From Planococcus sp. 107-1 (lineage in GTDB: Bacteria > Bacillota > Bacilli > Bacillales_A > Planococcaceae), in contig NZ_CP090977.1 in the NCBI RefSeq assembly GCF_021513255.1, forward strand, positions 124,001 to 188,000: 64,000 nucleotides of DNA, in the 5' to 3' direction. The notes under the pieces are model-generated. The model was not told the origin of the DNA. It did no database searches and saw nothing but the letters and a program-made list of their open reading frames with translations. Positions 37,411-45,326 of this stretch are shown here, piece after piece; positions within the stretch are counted from its first letter, which is position 1; each line of letters starts with the position of its first letter. The translations under genes were made by a program, and so were the position numbers.

Positions 37411-37530
37411 GAACGCACGTATTTTTGTTTGAGCGCGCGCAAATCTTTCTGAACGCGCGCATTTTCAAACCAACGCGCGTATTTAGAGCTGAACACGCGC
37501 ATTTCGAAATAAATGCGCGCAATTTCGCCA
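37411..37530. repeat. Array A: six degenerate 20-bp units with a GCGCGC-rich core
   Basis: Six units start at 37411, 37431, 37451, 37471, 37491 and 37511, an exact 20-bp period. Each begins with a core close to GAACGCGCGCATTT; the remaining six to ten bases vary. Cores: gaacgcacgtattt, gagcgcgcgcaaat, gaacgcgcgcattt, caacgcgcgtattt, gaacacgcgcattt, aaatgcgcgcaatt. It fills the space between the terminator of the exporter operon and the terminator of the minus-strand lrgB gene. No coding frame is conserved across it. Confidence 0.8.
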
Positions 37531-37535
37531 AAACA

Positions 37536-37566
37536 AAAAGCTGTTCTTCTCTAAAAGAACAGCCAA
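37536..37566 (-). terminator. Terminator of the cidA-lrgB unit
   Basis: On the minus strand GGCTGTTCTT pairs with AAGAACAGC, then TTTTTG. The stem includes the last lrgB codons. Confidence 0.75.
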
Positions 37567-38240
37567 ACGATAGCGGGACCGAGAAATGAGCCGACAACCG
37601 CACTTAATGTCATCGCAACAGAGCTCATGGATGCTTCTTCAGGTCCGTATTCAAATGCTTTCGAAGTCCCAAGGCCATGAGCTGAGGAGCCGAGGCCGAT
37701 GCCGCGCCCGATGGGTGATTCGATGCGCAGCACTTTCAAAAGCCAAGGGCCAGCCAGGATGCCGGTAAATCCGGCTACCATGACGAACACAGCTGCCAGC
37801 GAAGGAATGCCTCCAAAGCCTTCTGCCAGTTGCATCGCCACCGGAGTGGTGATGGATTTCGGCAAGATGGTCAGCACGACTTCTTCCGAAAACTGAAAAG
37901 CCCGGGTGAGCAGCATGCCGCTGAACATCCCGACAGCTGCACCGCCGGAAACGCCGATGACAATCGGCAGCAAATTTTGCAGCAGCAAATCGCGCTGCTT
38001 GTAGAGTGGAACTGCTAAAGCGACAACTGCCGGCCCGAGCAGTGAACCAATCCATTGGCCGCCGAGCATATAGCGGTCATAAGGAATGTCGAAAACGAGC
38101 AAGAGAGCAATCAACGCAACTGTCGTAGTCAAGACCGGCGTCAGAATGGTCCATCTATATTTGACATATAGACTGTTTAAAACGAGGTAAAGGCCGATTG
38201 TCAGCCCGGCAAACAGCAAGGATAAAAGAAAAATAGCCAT
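37551..38240 (-). CDS. LrgB/CidB family membrane protein (anti-holin-like)
   Basis: 229 residues, about seven helices. The family block is LPKSITTPVAMQLAEGFGGIPSLAAVFVMVAGFTG, then GRGIGLGSSAHGLGTSKAFEYG. Partner of the CidA/LrgA protein encoded just upstream (two-base gap). The pair controls murein hydrolase export or, in B. subtilis, pyruvate uptake (PftAB). No LytSR or CidR regulator gene lies nearby. Confidence 0.9.
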   Translation of the reverse strand: MAIFLLSLLFAGLTIGLYLVLNSLYVKYRWTILTPVLTTTVALIALLLVFDIPYDRYMLGGQWIGSLLGPAVVALAVPLYKQRDLLLQNLLPIVIGVSGGAAVGMFSGMLLTRAFQFSEEVVLTILPKSITTPVAMQLAEGFGGIPSLAAVFVMVAGFTGILAGPWLLKVLRIESPIGRGIGLGSSAHGLGTSKAFEYGPEEASMSSVAMTLSAVVGSFLGPAIVWLFF

Positions 38241-38242
38241 GG

Positions 38243-38613
38243 TCAGTCCACCTCTTTTTCGCGAGGGGAATGCGCCGTTCGCTGGCTAAGATAACCGGAT
38301 ACAGCCATCGTCAAAAGTGTACTGAAAACGCCAATGACAATCAGCAAGATACCTTTTCCGGTAAAGACATCGCCGTAGTTCATAACGCCGACCGTCGCGG
38401 AATGAAGTACAGCGACAAGAAAGCGAGCAGGAACTGGGCGCCAGATTCGATCCAGCGAAGGGGATAAACTTTCAAGGCTAAAGCTGCGAATAACAGCAAG
38501 AACCCGATGATGCTGCCGGGAAGCGGCAAGTTCAGGAAGTCGCCCAACCATTCACCGGCTAAATAAAACCCGTATAAAACGAGAAACTGAATAAAGATAA
38601 TGAAAAATTTCAT
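38243..38613 (-). CDS. CidA/LrgA family holin-like protein (one frameshift)
   Basis: About 123 residues with four helices. The start at 38613 (MKFFIIFIQFLVLYGFYLAGEWL) follows GGAAGG. LPLPGSIIGFLLLFAALAL is the family core. The frame breaks near 38397: on the minus strand CCGCGACGG needs one base (such as CCCGCGACGG) to read YFIPATVGVMNYG. Holin-like partner of the adjacent LrgB protein. Confidence 0.87.
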
Positions 38614-38812
38614 AAGCGATCGCGCCTTCCGATTGAAATGCGAAACAAAGCGGTTAAGCTTCATCGTACATAATTCTACATCATTTTAAGCGAAAAGCGA
38701 GAGGCTGCGGCTCAGAAAGGAATTCCAGCCGGTCTTAAACGAATCGATGTTTAAGTTCGAAGGAAAATGGATAAGGGAAGCAAAACGCCAAGGCAATGAT
38801 GGAGGTGCGGTG

Positions 38813-39460
38813 ATGGCTGCAGACTTGTTGGGGTTTGTCGTTCTTGGGTTCTCGCTTTCTGTTCCGGTCGGCGCAATCACGATTGAGATGGTGAAAAGAG
38901 GGATGCATGGCGGTTTTTGGCCCGCATGGTTTGTCGGGTTAGGCGGCATGTCAGCAGATATTCTCTTGATGCTGCTGATTTATTTTGGAATGGCCGCTAT
39001 GTTGATGACGGCTGCTGCGCAAACCGTAATGTGGAGCATCGGCTTCATCGTGCTGGTCTATTTAGGGTTGGATAGCATTCGGGCATCGGCCGCACCTTTT
39101 GACTTGGACCAGGGAAGAAGAGAGGGGAATAAATCACTGGCGGCTTGCTTTTGGGCAGGCTTTGCCATTGCGATTTCCAATCCATTGAATATCCTCTTCT
39201 GGGTAGGCATATACGGATCGGTCCTGTCGTCCACGCTTCAAGGCAAAAGCGGTGGGAGCGTCCTTTTTTACAGCAGCGCCATTTTCATCGGCATGGCAAT
39301 CTGGGACGCAATCGTTGCGGCAGCAGTTCATTTTGGCAAAAATTTTGCGGGGCATAAATTTATGAAAGTCTTTTCAATTTGCGCAGGCTTCGCCCTCATC
39401 GGTTTTGGTTTATATTTCGGGTGGCAGGCGCTGCAAAATATTCTGGCGAGCTTTGTTTGA
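38813..39460 (+). CDS. LysE/RhtB family amino-acid exporter
   Basis: 215 residues from the ATG at 38813 behind GGAGG. Six helices; the opening FVVLGFSLSVPVGAITIEMVKRG and the loop SNPLNILFWVGIYG are typical of LysE-type exporters. Exports amino acids or similar small metabolites; substrate unknown. Single gene. Confidence 0.85.
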   Translation: MAADLLGFVVLGFSLSVPVGAITIEMVKRGMHGGFWPAWFVGLGGMSADILLMLLIYFGMAAMLMTAAAQTVMWSIGFIVLVYLGLDSIRASAAPFDLDQGRREGNKSLAACFWAGFAIAISNPLNILFWVGIYGSVLSSTLQGKSGGSVLFYSSAIFIGMAIWDAIVAAAVHFGKNFAGHKFMKVFSICAGFALIGFGLYFGWQALQNILASFV

Positions 39461-39519
39461 AACCTGCGAACCCGCTTATCCGTAAATGAAGACAAGCCAA
39501 TTGAAAGGGGAAATGAAAC

Positions 39520-40218
39520 ATGGGAAATTATACAATCTCAGAATTTGTACGCAAGACACAGCAAGACGAACAGGAAAATGATTATTTCGAGCTTGAGACC
39601 GAACGGATATTGGAAGTGAATCTAATGGATACGGTATGGGCAAAAGCCGGCTCCATGATTTCTTATACCGGCCAGATTAAATTTGAACGTGAGCGCATGC
39701 TTGAACATGGCGTCAGCAAAATGTTCAAAAAAGCATTGACCGGCGAAGGCACTTCATTAATGAAAGCAACCGGGCAAGGCCGCTTGTATTTAGCTGACCA
39801 AGGGAAGAAAGTCACCGTCTTCGATTTGAACAATGAATCCATTACGGTAAACGGCAATGACTTATTAGCTTTTGAACCAAGCATTGAATGGGAAATCAAA
39901 CTGATGCGGAAAGTTGCCGGCATGATGGCTGGGGGATTATTCAATGTCCAGTTAAGCGGGCAAGGCCGTGTTGCCATCACTTCCCATTACGAGCCGCTCA
40001 CACTTCTCGTACGCCCGGGAGAATCGGTTATCACGGATCCTAATGCAACGGTCGCTTGGTCAGGAAATTTGGTGCCGGAATTCAAGACTGACATCAGTTT
40101 CCGGACTTTGATCGGCCGAGGAAGCGGGGAATCGATTCAAATGGAGTTTAAAGGCGAAGGTTTTGTCATTGTTCAGCCATTCGAAGAAGTTTACAGTGCG
40201 GGGACAACCACTTCTTAA
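39520..40218 (+). CDS. AIM24 family protein
   Basis: 232 residues, soluble and beta-rich. The AIM24/TRAP-like fold is suggested by VWAKAGSMISYTGQIKFE, FEPSIEWEIKLMRKVAGMMAGGLFNVQLSGQGRVAITSHYEPL and the Ala-Trp-Ser segment ATVAWSGNL. Bacterial members are of unknown function; yeast Aim24 is mitochondrial. Start behind AAAGGGGAAATGAAAC. Confidence 0.85.
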   Translation: MGNYTISEFVRKTQQDEQENDYFELETERILEVNLMDTVWAKAGSMISYTGQIKFERERMLEHGVSKMFKKALTGEGTSLMKATGQGRLYLADQGKKVTVFDLNNESITVNGNDLLAFEPSIEWEIKLMRKVAGMMAGGLFNVQLSGQGRVAITSHYEPLTLLVRPGESVITDPNATVAWSGNLVPEFKTDISFRTLIGRGSGESIQMEFKGEGFVIVQPFEEVYSAGTTTS

Positions 40219-40301
40219 TTTCAACTAACGGCCAACTTGCCGTTTCAGGCAAGGAGATTCGGGAATAAGGGAACCATCAACTTTAAGAAAGGGGTGGAGC
40301 C

Positions 40302-41218
40302 ATGGCCAGGCACTCCCAATTAGAGGATGAACTGGAATGGCAGTTTCAGAATGAACTCGATAAGCAGATCCGAAAGACGTATGAAACCGGTCAGACGCTC
40401 TACCACTACACGAGCTTGCAGAGTTTGATGGGAATGGTGGAAACCAATAACTTATGGATGAGCAAAGGGACTTTTCTGAACGACTCGAGTGAATTGATTT
40501 ATTTTTCTAATGTGTTGAAAACGGTAATCGGCAAGATGGAGATCCAAACAGAAACTGAACTGTGGAAGTTATTTATCAACGAGCTCGAAGCGGCAATGGA
40601 CCATTTTTTGAAGGAAATAGAAGAAAGCGGATTTGAAGTTTATATCTTCTCTCTATCTCATTCTCGGGATTCATTGGCCCTTTGGTATAACTACGCAAAA
40701 GGAGAAGGCTATAATCTGGGGTTTTACGCAGAAGATCTTTTGGGGAAACTGGGGAACTTGCCAGATGGGCAACGGGCGCTCCACGGCTTTGTCGAATACG
40801 ATCGCAAAGAACAGGAATTGCTATTGATGAACTTTTTAATGGAAACATTTAAAGTGGCTATCAATCACGATATCCAAAAAGTGAAAAAAGCATTGCCCAA
40901 GCATTTCTTTACGGTGATTTCCAGCTGTGCAGTATTTTTCAAAGACCTGCTTTTAAAAGTGAAGAAGAATACCGCATCGCTTTATTGGATACAGGCGATA
41001 AATTAAAGCAGGCAGTTAGCTTTAGGGCCCAAAATGGCATCATTATCCCTTATATCGCAGTGGATTTTAAGGGGAGATTGCCGCTCAGCCACATTACCAT
41101 CGGCCCTAAGAACAATATCGATATCGCCAAAAGAGGCATGGAACATTATATGAAGAGCAAAGGATATGACATGGACCAACTCACAATCAGTAAATCAGTA
41201 GCGGCCCTTCGGTATTGA
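40302..41218 (+). CDS. DUF2971 domain protein (one frameshift)
   Basis: About 305 residues. TLYHYTSLQSLMGMVETNNLWMSKGTFLNDSSEL near the start and SLSHSRDSLALWYNYAKGEGYNLGF are the two signatures of DUF2971, a family of unknown function often found in defence or accessory regions. The frame breaks near 40945: GACCTGC needs one more C (GACCCTGC) to give FKDPAFKSEEEYRIALLDTGD. Start behind AAAGGGGTGGAGCC. Confidence 0.8.
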
Positions 41219-41243
41219 TTTCATTAAAATGAGGAGTGATTGA

Positions 41244-42020
41244 ATGTATCCAGATCTAGTAGGAAAAACAGCCATTGTTACTGGGGCATCTAAAGGGATT
41301 GGCAAGGGGATTGCTGAACGGTTCGGAAAAGAAAAGATGAATGTGGTGGTGGATTATTTCACGGATCCGGAAGGTGCTGAAGATACCGTAGCTGTTATCC
41401 GTGAAAATGGAGGCAATGCAGTGGCGGTTAAAGCCGACGTTGCCAATGAAAAAAGCATCGCCAAACTGGTTGAAGCGGCATTAGAGAATTTTGGTTCTCT
41501 GGATGTATTGGTGAATAACGCGGGGTTCAGTGAAAGCGCGCCGACAGAAGAGATGGATTTGGAAACGTGGCAGCGCGTGTTGGATGTGAACTTGACCGGC
41601 GCCTTTATCGCGAGCCGGGAAGTGCTCAAGTATATGTCAGAAAACAAGGTGCAAGGAAGCATCGTTAATATTACGAGTGTGCATCAAGCCATTCCGAAAG
41701 TGGACAATGTCCATTATGCCGTCACAAAGGCAGGGCTCAAAATGATGACGGAAACTTTAGCTCTTGAATATGCCGACCAAGGAATCCGCATCAATGCCAT
41801 TGGTCCGGGAACGATCCATACACCGGCAAACCCGGCTGAAGAACAAGAAGGCGAAGAACAGGCAAAAACGATGGAGAAAATACCGATGAAAAAAATCGGT
41901 AAGCCCAAACAAATTGCGGCTGCCGCGGCTTGGCTTGTATCAGAGGAAGCGGATTATGTAACCGGTGCTACACTATTTGTGGACGGCGGCATGACTTTAT
42001 ATCCATCCCAATTAAAATGA
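41244..42020 (+). CDS. Short-chain dehydrogenase, glucose 1-dehydrogenase-like
   Basis: 258 residues, NAD(P)-dependent Rossmann enzyme. Cofactor loop VTGASKGIGKGIAERF, NNAG motif (VLVNNAGFSE), catalytic Ser-Tyr-Lys in ITSVHQ...HYAVTKAG, and GATLFVDGGMTLYP at the C-terminus as in Bacillus glucose dehydrogenases. The usual YAASKGG is YAVTKAG here. It may be a glucose dehydrogenase or a related sugar/acyl reductase. Confidence 0.85.
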   Translation: MYPDLVGKTAIVTGASKGIGKGIAERFGKEKMNVVVDYFTDPEGAEDTVAVIRENGGNAVAVKADVANEKSIAKLVEAALENFGSLDVLVNNAGFSESAPTEEMDLETWQRVLDVNLTGAFIASREVLKYMSENKVQGSIVNITSVHQAIPKVDNVHYAVTKAGLKMMTETLALEYADQGIRINAIGPGTIHTPANPAEEQEGEEQAKTMEKIPMKKIGKPKQIAAAAAWLVSEEADYVTGATLFVDGGMTLYPSQLK

Positions 42021-42054
42021 AATGAAGTCGTTCATTCAACTAAAGACAAAGGCA

Positions 42055-42087
42055 AAACAGCTTTGCAGCCAGCGAAGTTGTTTTTTA
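42055..42087 (+). terminator. Terminator after the SDR gene
   Basis: AACAGCTTTGC pairs with GCGAAGTTGTT (one mismatch), five-base loop, then T run. The remaining gap to 42320 holds the brnQ promoter region. Confidence 0.75.
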
Positions 42088-42175
42088 TTTGATGGGGATA
42101 TTATTTCGAGAAAACAGTCTTTAGTACCAAAATTATTGAATTGACAGATTTTTTAAAATATCTTCACAAAATTCC

Positions 42176-42226
42176 TTGCATTTTAGCTTAAATATTGTAT
42201 TATTACTTTAAGCGATATATTGCATA
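42176..42226 (+). promoter_or_regulatory. brnQ promoter with shared ATATATTGCATA motif
   Basis: TTGCAT (42176-42181), 16-base spacer, TATTAT (42198-42203). ATATATTGCATA (42215-42226) falls just past the start point. The same 12 bases recur inverted at 44485-44496, upstream of the gntR-type gene. This makes it a candidate operator for that regulator. Confidence 0.5.
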
Positions 42227-42320
42227 CGGAATTTTGAGCAACGAAGTATTATTTCGAAATCATTAAATGTTGAAATACAGCCACTTAGGCCAGCGTTTCA
42301 GTCATCAAGGAGGAAAAAAG

Positions 42321-43700
42321 ATGGACCGTAAGTTATCATTTAGTCAATATTCAATAGTAGGTATGATGTTGTTTGCATTGTTCTTTGGAGCAGGGAACTT
42401 AATTTTCCCGGCGCAGCTTGGCCAATATGCAGGATCAGAAGTGTGGATCGCCATTGCCGGGTTCTTAATCACAGGCGTCGGGTTGCCATTGCTTGGGATT
42501 TTAGCAATCGGCTATTCGAAAAGCAGTGATTTGCAGGATCTCTCTAGCCGGGTGCACCCTGTATTCGGGCTTGTTTTCACCGCATTATTGTATCTGACAA
42601 TCGGGCCGTTCTTCGCTTTGCCGAGAACTGGCGCTGTTTCTTATGAAGTAGGGATTGCACCATTTATCGGAGAAGGCAATCTGGCAATCGGCTTGATCAT
42701 CTTTTCCGTAATCTTTTACGCCATTTCCCTGTGGCTTTCATTAAATCCTTCAAAGTTAGTTGATAATGTCGGGAAGTATTTATCTCCTGCGATTTTATTG
42801 ACGCTTGCGGCTTTGTTGATCATGGCGATCATCAAACCGATGGGTTCACCTGAAGCTCCTCAAGAAGCTTATGCAAGCGGCGCTTTTTTGAAAGGCTTTA
42901 CGGAAGGCTATAACACCATGGATGCATTGGCCTCTTTAGTATTTGGGATTATCGTCATTGCGACCGTCCGTAAATTGGGTGTGAATTCTCCAAAAGGAAT
43001 CTTAGGCGCAACATTGAAAAGCGGTGTCGTTGCCGCTGCACTTTTGGCGATCGTTTATACGGGAATTGCTTACCTTGGCGCAACGAGCACCAACACATTA
43101 GGGCTTATGGATACAGGCGGCCCTGTATTAAGCGGCGCTTCTGCCCATTATTTCGGGACATTCGGTGCGTCTTTACTGGCCATCATCATCACGCTGGCAT
43201 GTTTGACAACGGCGATCGGGTTGACAGTAGCGAACGCGGAATTCTTCCATAAACTGACGCCGAAGATCAGCTATAAAACTTATGTCGTTATATTCTCAGT
43301 CTTCTCCTTGATCGTTACCAATGCGGGACTTGCGAATATCATCACGTATTCAATTCCAGTATTGATGTTCTTGTACCCACTTGCGATTGTTTTGATTATC
43401 TTGGCATTCTTGTCGCCATTGTTCAAACATGACCGTCTTGTCTATGTATCAGCGATGACGGTAACGTTTTTCATCGCAATCATTGATGGCTTTAAGACGT
43501 TGACGAGTTCACTTGAAATAGCGAATCCGGGCTGGCTGCAAGCTATCATCGATTTCTATGCTTCCTCGTTGCCGCTCTATGCGGATGGGCTTGGCTGGTT
43601 ATTGCCGGCACTCATCGTCATTGCGATTACGGGAGTCATTGCCCGCAGCAAAAAAGGCGTCAATGTCCAAGGTGTACAGAATGAAGCTTACAATAAATAA
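42321..43700 (+). CDS. brnQ: Branched-chain amino acid transporter BrnQ
   Basis: Sodium- or proton-coupled importer of Leu/Ile/Val. 459 residues, about twelve helices, start behind AAGGAGGAAAAAAG. LIVCS signatures: MLFALFFGAGNLIFPAQLGQYAG near the N-terminus and PFFALPRTGAVSYEVGIAPF. Monocistronic, with its own promoter, and convergent with a GntR-family regulator that may control it. Confidence 0.93.
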   Translation: MDRKLSFSQYSIVGMMLFALFFGAGNLIFPAQLGQYAGSEVWIAIAGFLITGVGLPLLGILAIGYSKSSDLQDLSSRVHPVFGLVFTALLYLTIGPFFALPRTGAVSYEVGIAPFIGEGNLAIGLIIFSVIFYAISLWLSLNPSKLVDNVGKYLSPAILLTLAALLIMAIIKPMGSPEAPQEAYASGAFLKGFTEGYNTMDALASLVFGIIVIATVRKLGVNSPKGILGATLKSGVVAAALLAIVYTGIAYLGATSTNTLGLMDTGGPVLSGASAHYFGTFGASLLAIIITLACLTTAIGLTVANAEFFHKLTPKISYKTYVVIFSVFSLIVTNAGLANIITYSIPVLMFLYPLAIVLIILAFLSPLFKHDRLVYVSAMTVTFFIAIIDGFKTLTSSLEIANPGWLQAIIDFYASSLPLYADGLGWLLPALIVIAITGVIARSKKGVNVQGVQNEAYNK

Positions 43701-43706
43701 AAATAG

Positions 43707-43751
43707 AAAAAGCTGCAACAGAAGCGAATCTGCTTCTGTTGCAGCTTTTTT
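43707..43751. terminator. Bidirectional terminator
   Basis: A 19-bp perfect stem (AAAAAGCTGCAACAGAAGC with its complement) between the convergent brnQ and gntR-type genes. Confidence 0.95.
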
Positions 43752-43760
43752 CTTTGAGAA

Positions 43761-44411
43761 TCAATGGGTCAATTCGTCCGTGGTACGGATCCAATTCGAT
43801 TTCATGAGTTGAGCGGCCTTTTCGCCATCTTTCTTTTTCAATGCGTCAATGATCTGCACGTGTTCATCATGTGAATGCATCGTCAATATCAATGAATGAT
43901 GGAAAAACTGTCTTCTGACATGGGCTTGCAGGCGATTGAGTATGGTCGTGATATACGTATTATTTGCTGCATCCACCATGTATTGATGAAACTCTTCGTC
44001 AATTCGAAGCGATGAGGAATGGTCTCCGGATTTGATGGCTTTTGCGAAACGGTGGTTCGTCTCTTCCAATAGTTCGATCAGCTCATCGTCCAAATTCGGA
44101 ATGGCGAGCTCAGCCGCTAAAGCCTGTAATGCTGCAAGCGGCGGCAATAATTCTTTAATGTCTTCCTTGTCGACTTTGGTAACGCGTGTCGCTTTTCCTG
44201 GGAACATTTCAACGAAGCCTTGTGTTTCCAAAAGTTGAAGGGCTTCCCGTATCGGCGTTCTGCTTAAATTTAAGGCAGTTGCAAGTTCAGTGTCTGTCAA
44301 TTTTTCTTCAGGCTGCAAAGTACCATCGATGATCCACTGCTGTAGTTGAAGATATGCGCTTTCTTTCGCAGTGACCCGAACAGGTTTTGCATGGTTTACT
44401 GGAATCGGCAT
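43761..44411 (-). CDS. GntR family regulator (FadR/FCD subfamily)
   Basis: 216 residues. Winged helix: KESAYLQLQQWIIDGTLQPEEKLTDTELATALNLSRTPIREALQLLETQGFVEM. C-terminal all-helical FCD domain with the metal-site pattern D-x3-H (RIDEEFHQYMVDAANN) and later His residues (HHSLILTMHSHDEHVQI). Such proteins respond to organic acids. Likely targets are itself and perhaps brnQ. Confidence 0.9.
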   Translation of the reverse strand: MPIPVNHAKPVRVTAKESAYLQLQQWIIDGTLQPEEKLTDTELATALNLSRTPIREALQLLETQGFVEMFPGKATRVTKVDKEDIKELLPPLAALQALAAELAIPNLDDELIELLEETNHRFAKAIKSGDHSSSLRIDEEFHQYMVDAANNTYITTILNRLQAHVRRQFFHHSLILTMHSHDEHVQIIDALKKKDGEKAAQLMKSNWIRTTDELTH

Positions 44412-44443
44412 AAAGTACTCTCCCTTTCTGATGCATGAATTAA

Positions 44444-44496
44444 GTATAATTATACACTAGTTTGTAGAAAATGGATATATGCATTATGCAATATAT
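44444..44496. promoter_or_regulatory. Palindromic sites upstream of the gntR-type gene
   Basis: GTATAATTATAC (44444-44455) is a perfect palindrome that includes a -10-like TATAAT on either strand. TGCATTATGCA (44480-44490) is a second perfect palindrome inside a larger imperfect one (44475-44496) that contains the 12-base word shared with the brnQ promoter. Candidates for autoregulatory operators. Confidence 0.5.
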
Positions 44497-44592
44497 TACT
44501 TGCTTACTGCTTTTGGAATGATTTGCTGTTTTATTTTTATGGTGAAGGGAATAGATGGAATAACTAGCAATAAGAAGAGGAGTGTGGAAGCC

Positions 44593-45042
44593 TTGCTGAC
44601 ATTTACACCGAGCCAAGATACGAATACGGTAGCAGTGGAATTTGACGGGAAAGCCCGTTTAGAAGACGCATTGAAACTAGATAAAATTATCCAAGAGAAA
44701 TTTTCGGAAAAAGGAAAGTTTAATATTTATGCGGTGATCGATGATTTAGACGATGCCACGATTCGAGGCATTATAGAAGGCATGAAGATGGATCTGAGTC
44801 GCTGGAATCACTTTGAAAAACTTGCGGTCATCAGTGAAAAGAACTGGAGCAACTTAAAAGTGAAACTGGAAGAGTTGCTGTCGGATATCGATATCAAACA
44901 TTTTAAAATGGAAGAAATGCACGAAGCCTGGGATTGGATCCAAAAAGCGGGGAAAGCGCGATGCTCTGTAGCATCGCGCTTTTCTGCTTTTAGAATTCTT
45001 CTACATGGATCAACTCGGCTTTTACAATGTGATACATATTAA
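44593..45042 (+). CDS. STAS/SpoIIAA-like protein (3' end uncertain)
   Basis: The TTG at 44593 lies ten bases after AGAGGAG and begins MLTFTPSQDTNTVAVEFDGKA. The fold pattern (FNIYAVIDDLDDATIRGIIEGMKMDL, then HFEKLAVISEKNWSNLK) is that of the SpoIIAA-like STAS/SEC14 family. The frame runs on through a strong terminator hairpin (44953-44983) to 45042, which is odd. GCGGGG at 44946-44951 lies just before. Read with one G fewer, the protein would stop at the TAG inside the hairpin loop. The true end is probably near 44955-44970. Confidence 0.65.
   Translation: MLTFTPSQDTNTVAVEFDGKARLEDALKLDKIIQEKFSEKGKFNIYAVIDDLDDATIRGIIEGMKMDLSRWNHFEKLAVISEKNWSNLKVKLEELLSDIDIKHFKMEEMHEAWDWIQKAGKARCSVASRFSAFRILLHGSTRLLQCDTY
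44953..44983. terminator. Terminator between convergent small genes
   Basis: AAAGCGCGATGCT pairs with AGCATCGCGCTTT around CTGT. It serves the plus-strand STAS gene and, less well, the minus-strand gene ending at 44990. Confidence 0.85.
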
Positions 45043-45193
45043 GCACGATGGATTTTCCTTGTTCGTTTTCCACTTGGATAAAACTGACGGCAACACCTGG
45101 GAAATTGTCTTCTAGCGACTCTTCAATGCGGATGCTTCTCAGCCACTCGCCGGTGGTCAAGAGAATATCATAGGTGTAGAATACTTTCTTCAT
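44990..45193 (-). CDS. Small hypothetical protein
   Basis: 67 residues, start behind AAGGAGGAATTTGC. Beta-rich sequence (FYTYDILLTTGEWLRSIRIEES, VAVSFIQVENEQGKSIVLNMYHIVKAEL). No family recognised. The strong ribosome site and flanking terminator make it a credible gene. Confidence 0.65.
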   Translation of the reverse strand: MKKVFYTYDILLTTGEWLRSIRIEESLEDNFPGVAVSFIQVENEQGKSIVLNMYHIVKAELIHVEEF

Positions 45194-45326
45194 GCAAATT
45201 CCTCCTTCAGGAAAGATGAATGAATCTGAATCCGGCAGAAGCGTTTGGTATGCGAAGGTATGAATGCGCCAAGCTTTGTATTACACTTATTATAAAACAA
45301 ATGGGCTTTGACAGATAGGATGAGAA

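Noticed and set aside
37411..37530. CRISPR array
   Set aside because: Period is only 20 bases, units are degenerate, spacers are six to ten bases and no cas genes are present. The same holds for 51799-51851.
44479..44592. N-terminal membrane helix on the STAS-like protein
   Set aside because: The upstream ATG at 44479 sits in the palindromic regulatory region and lacks a ribosome site; the TTG at 44593 has a good one.
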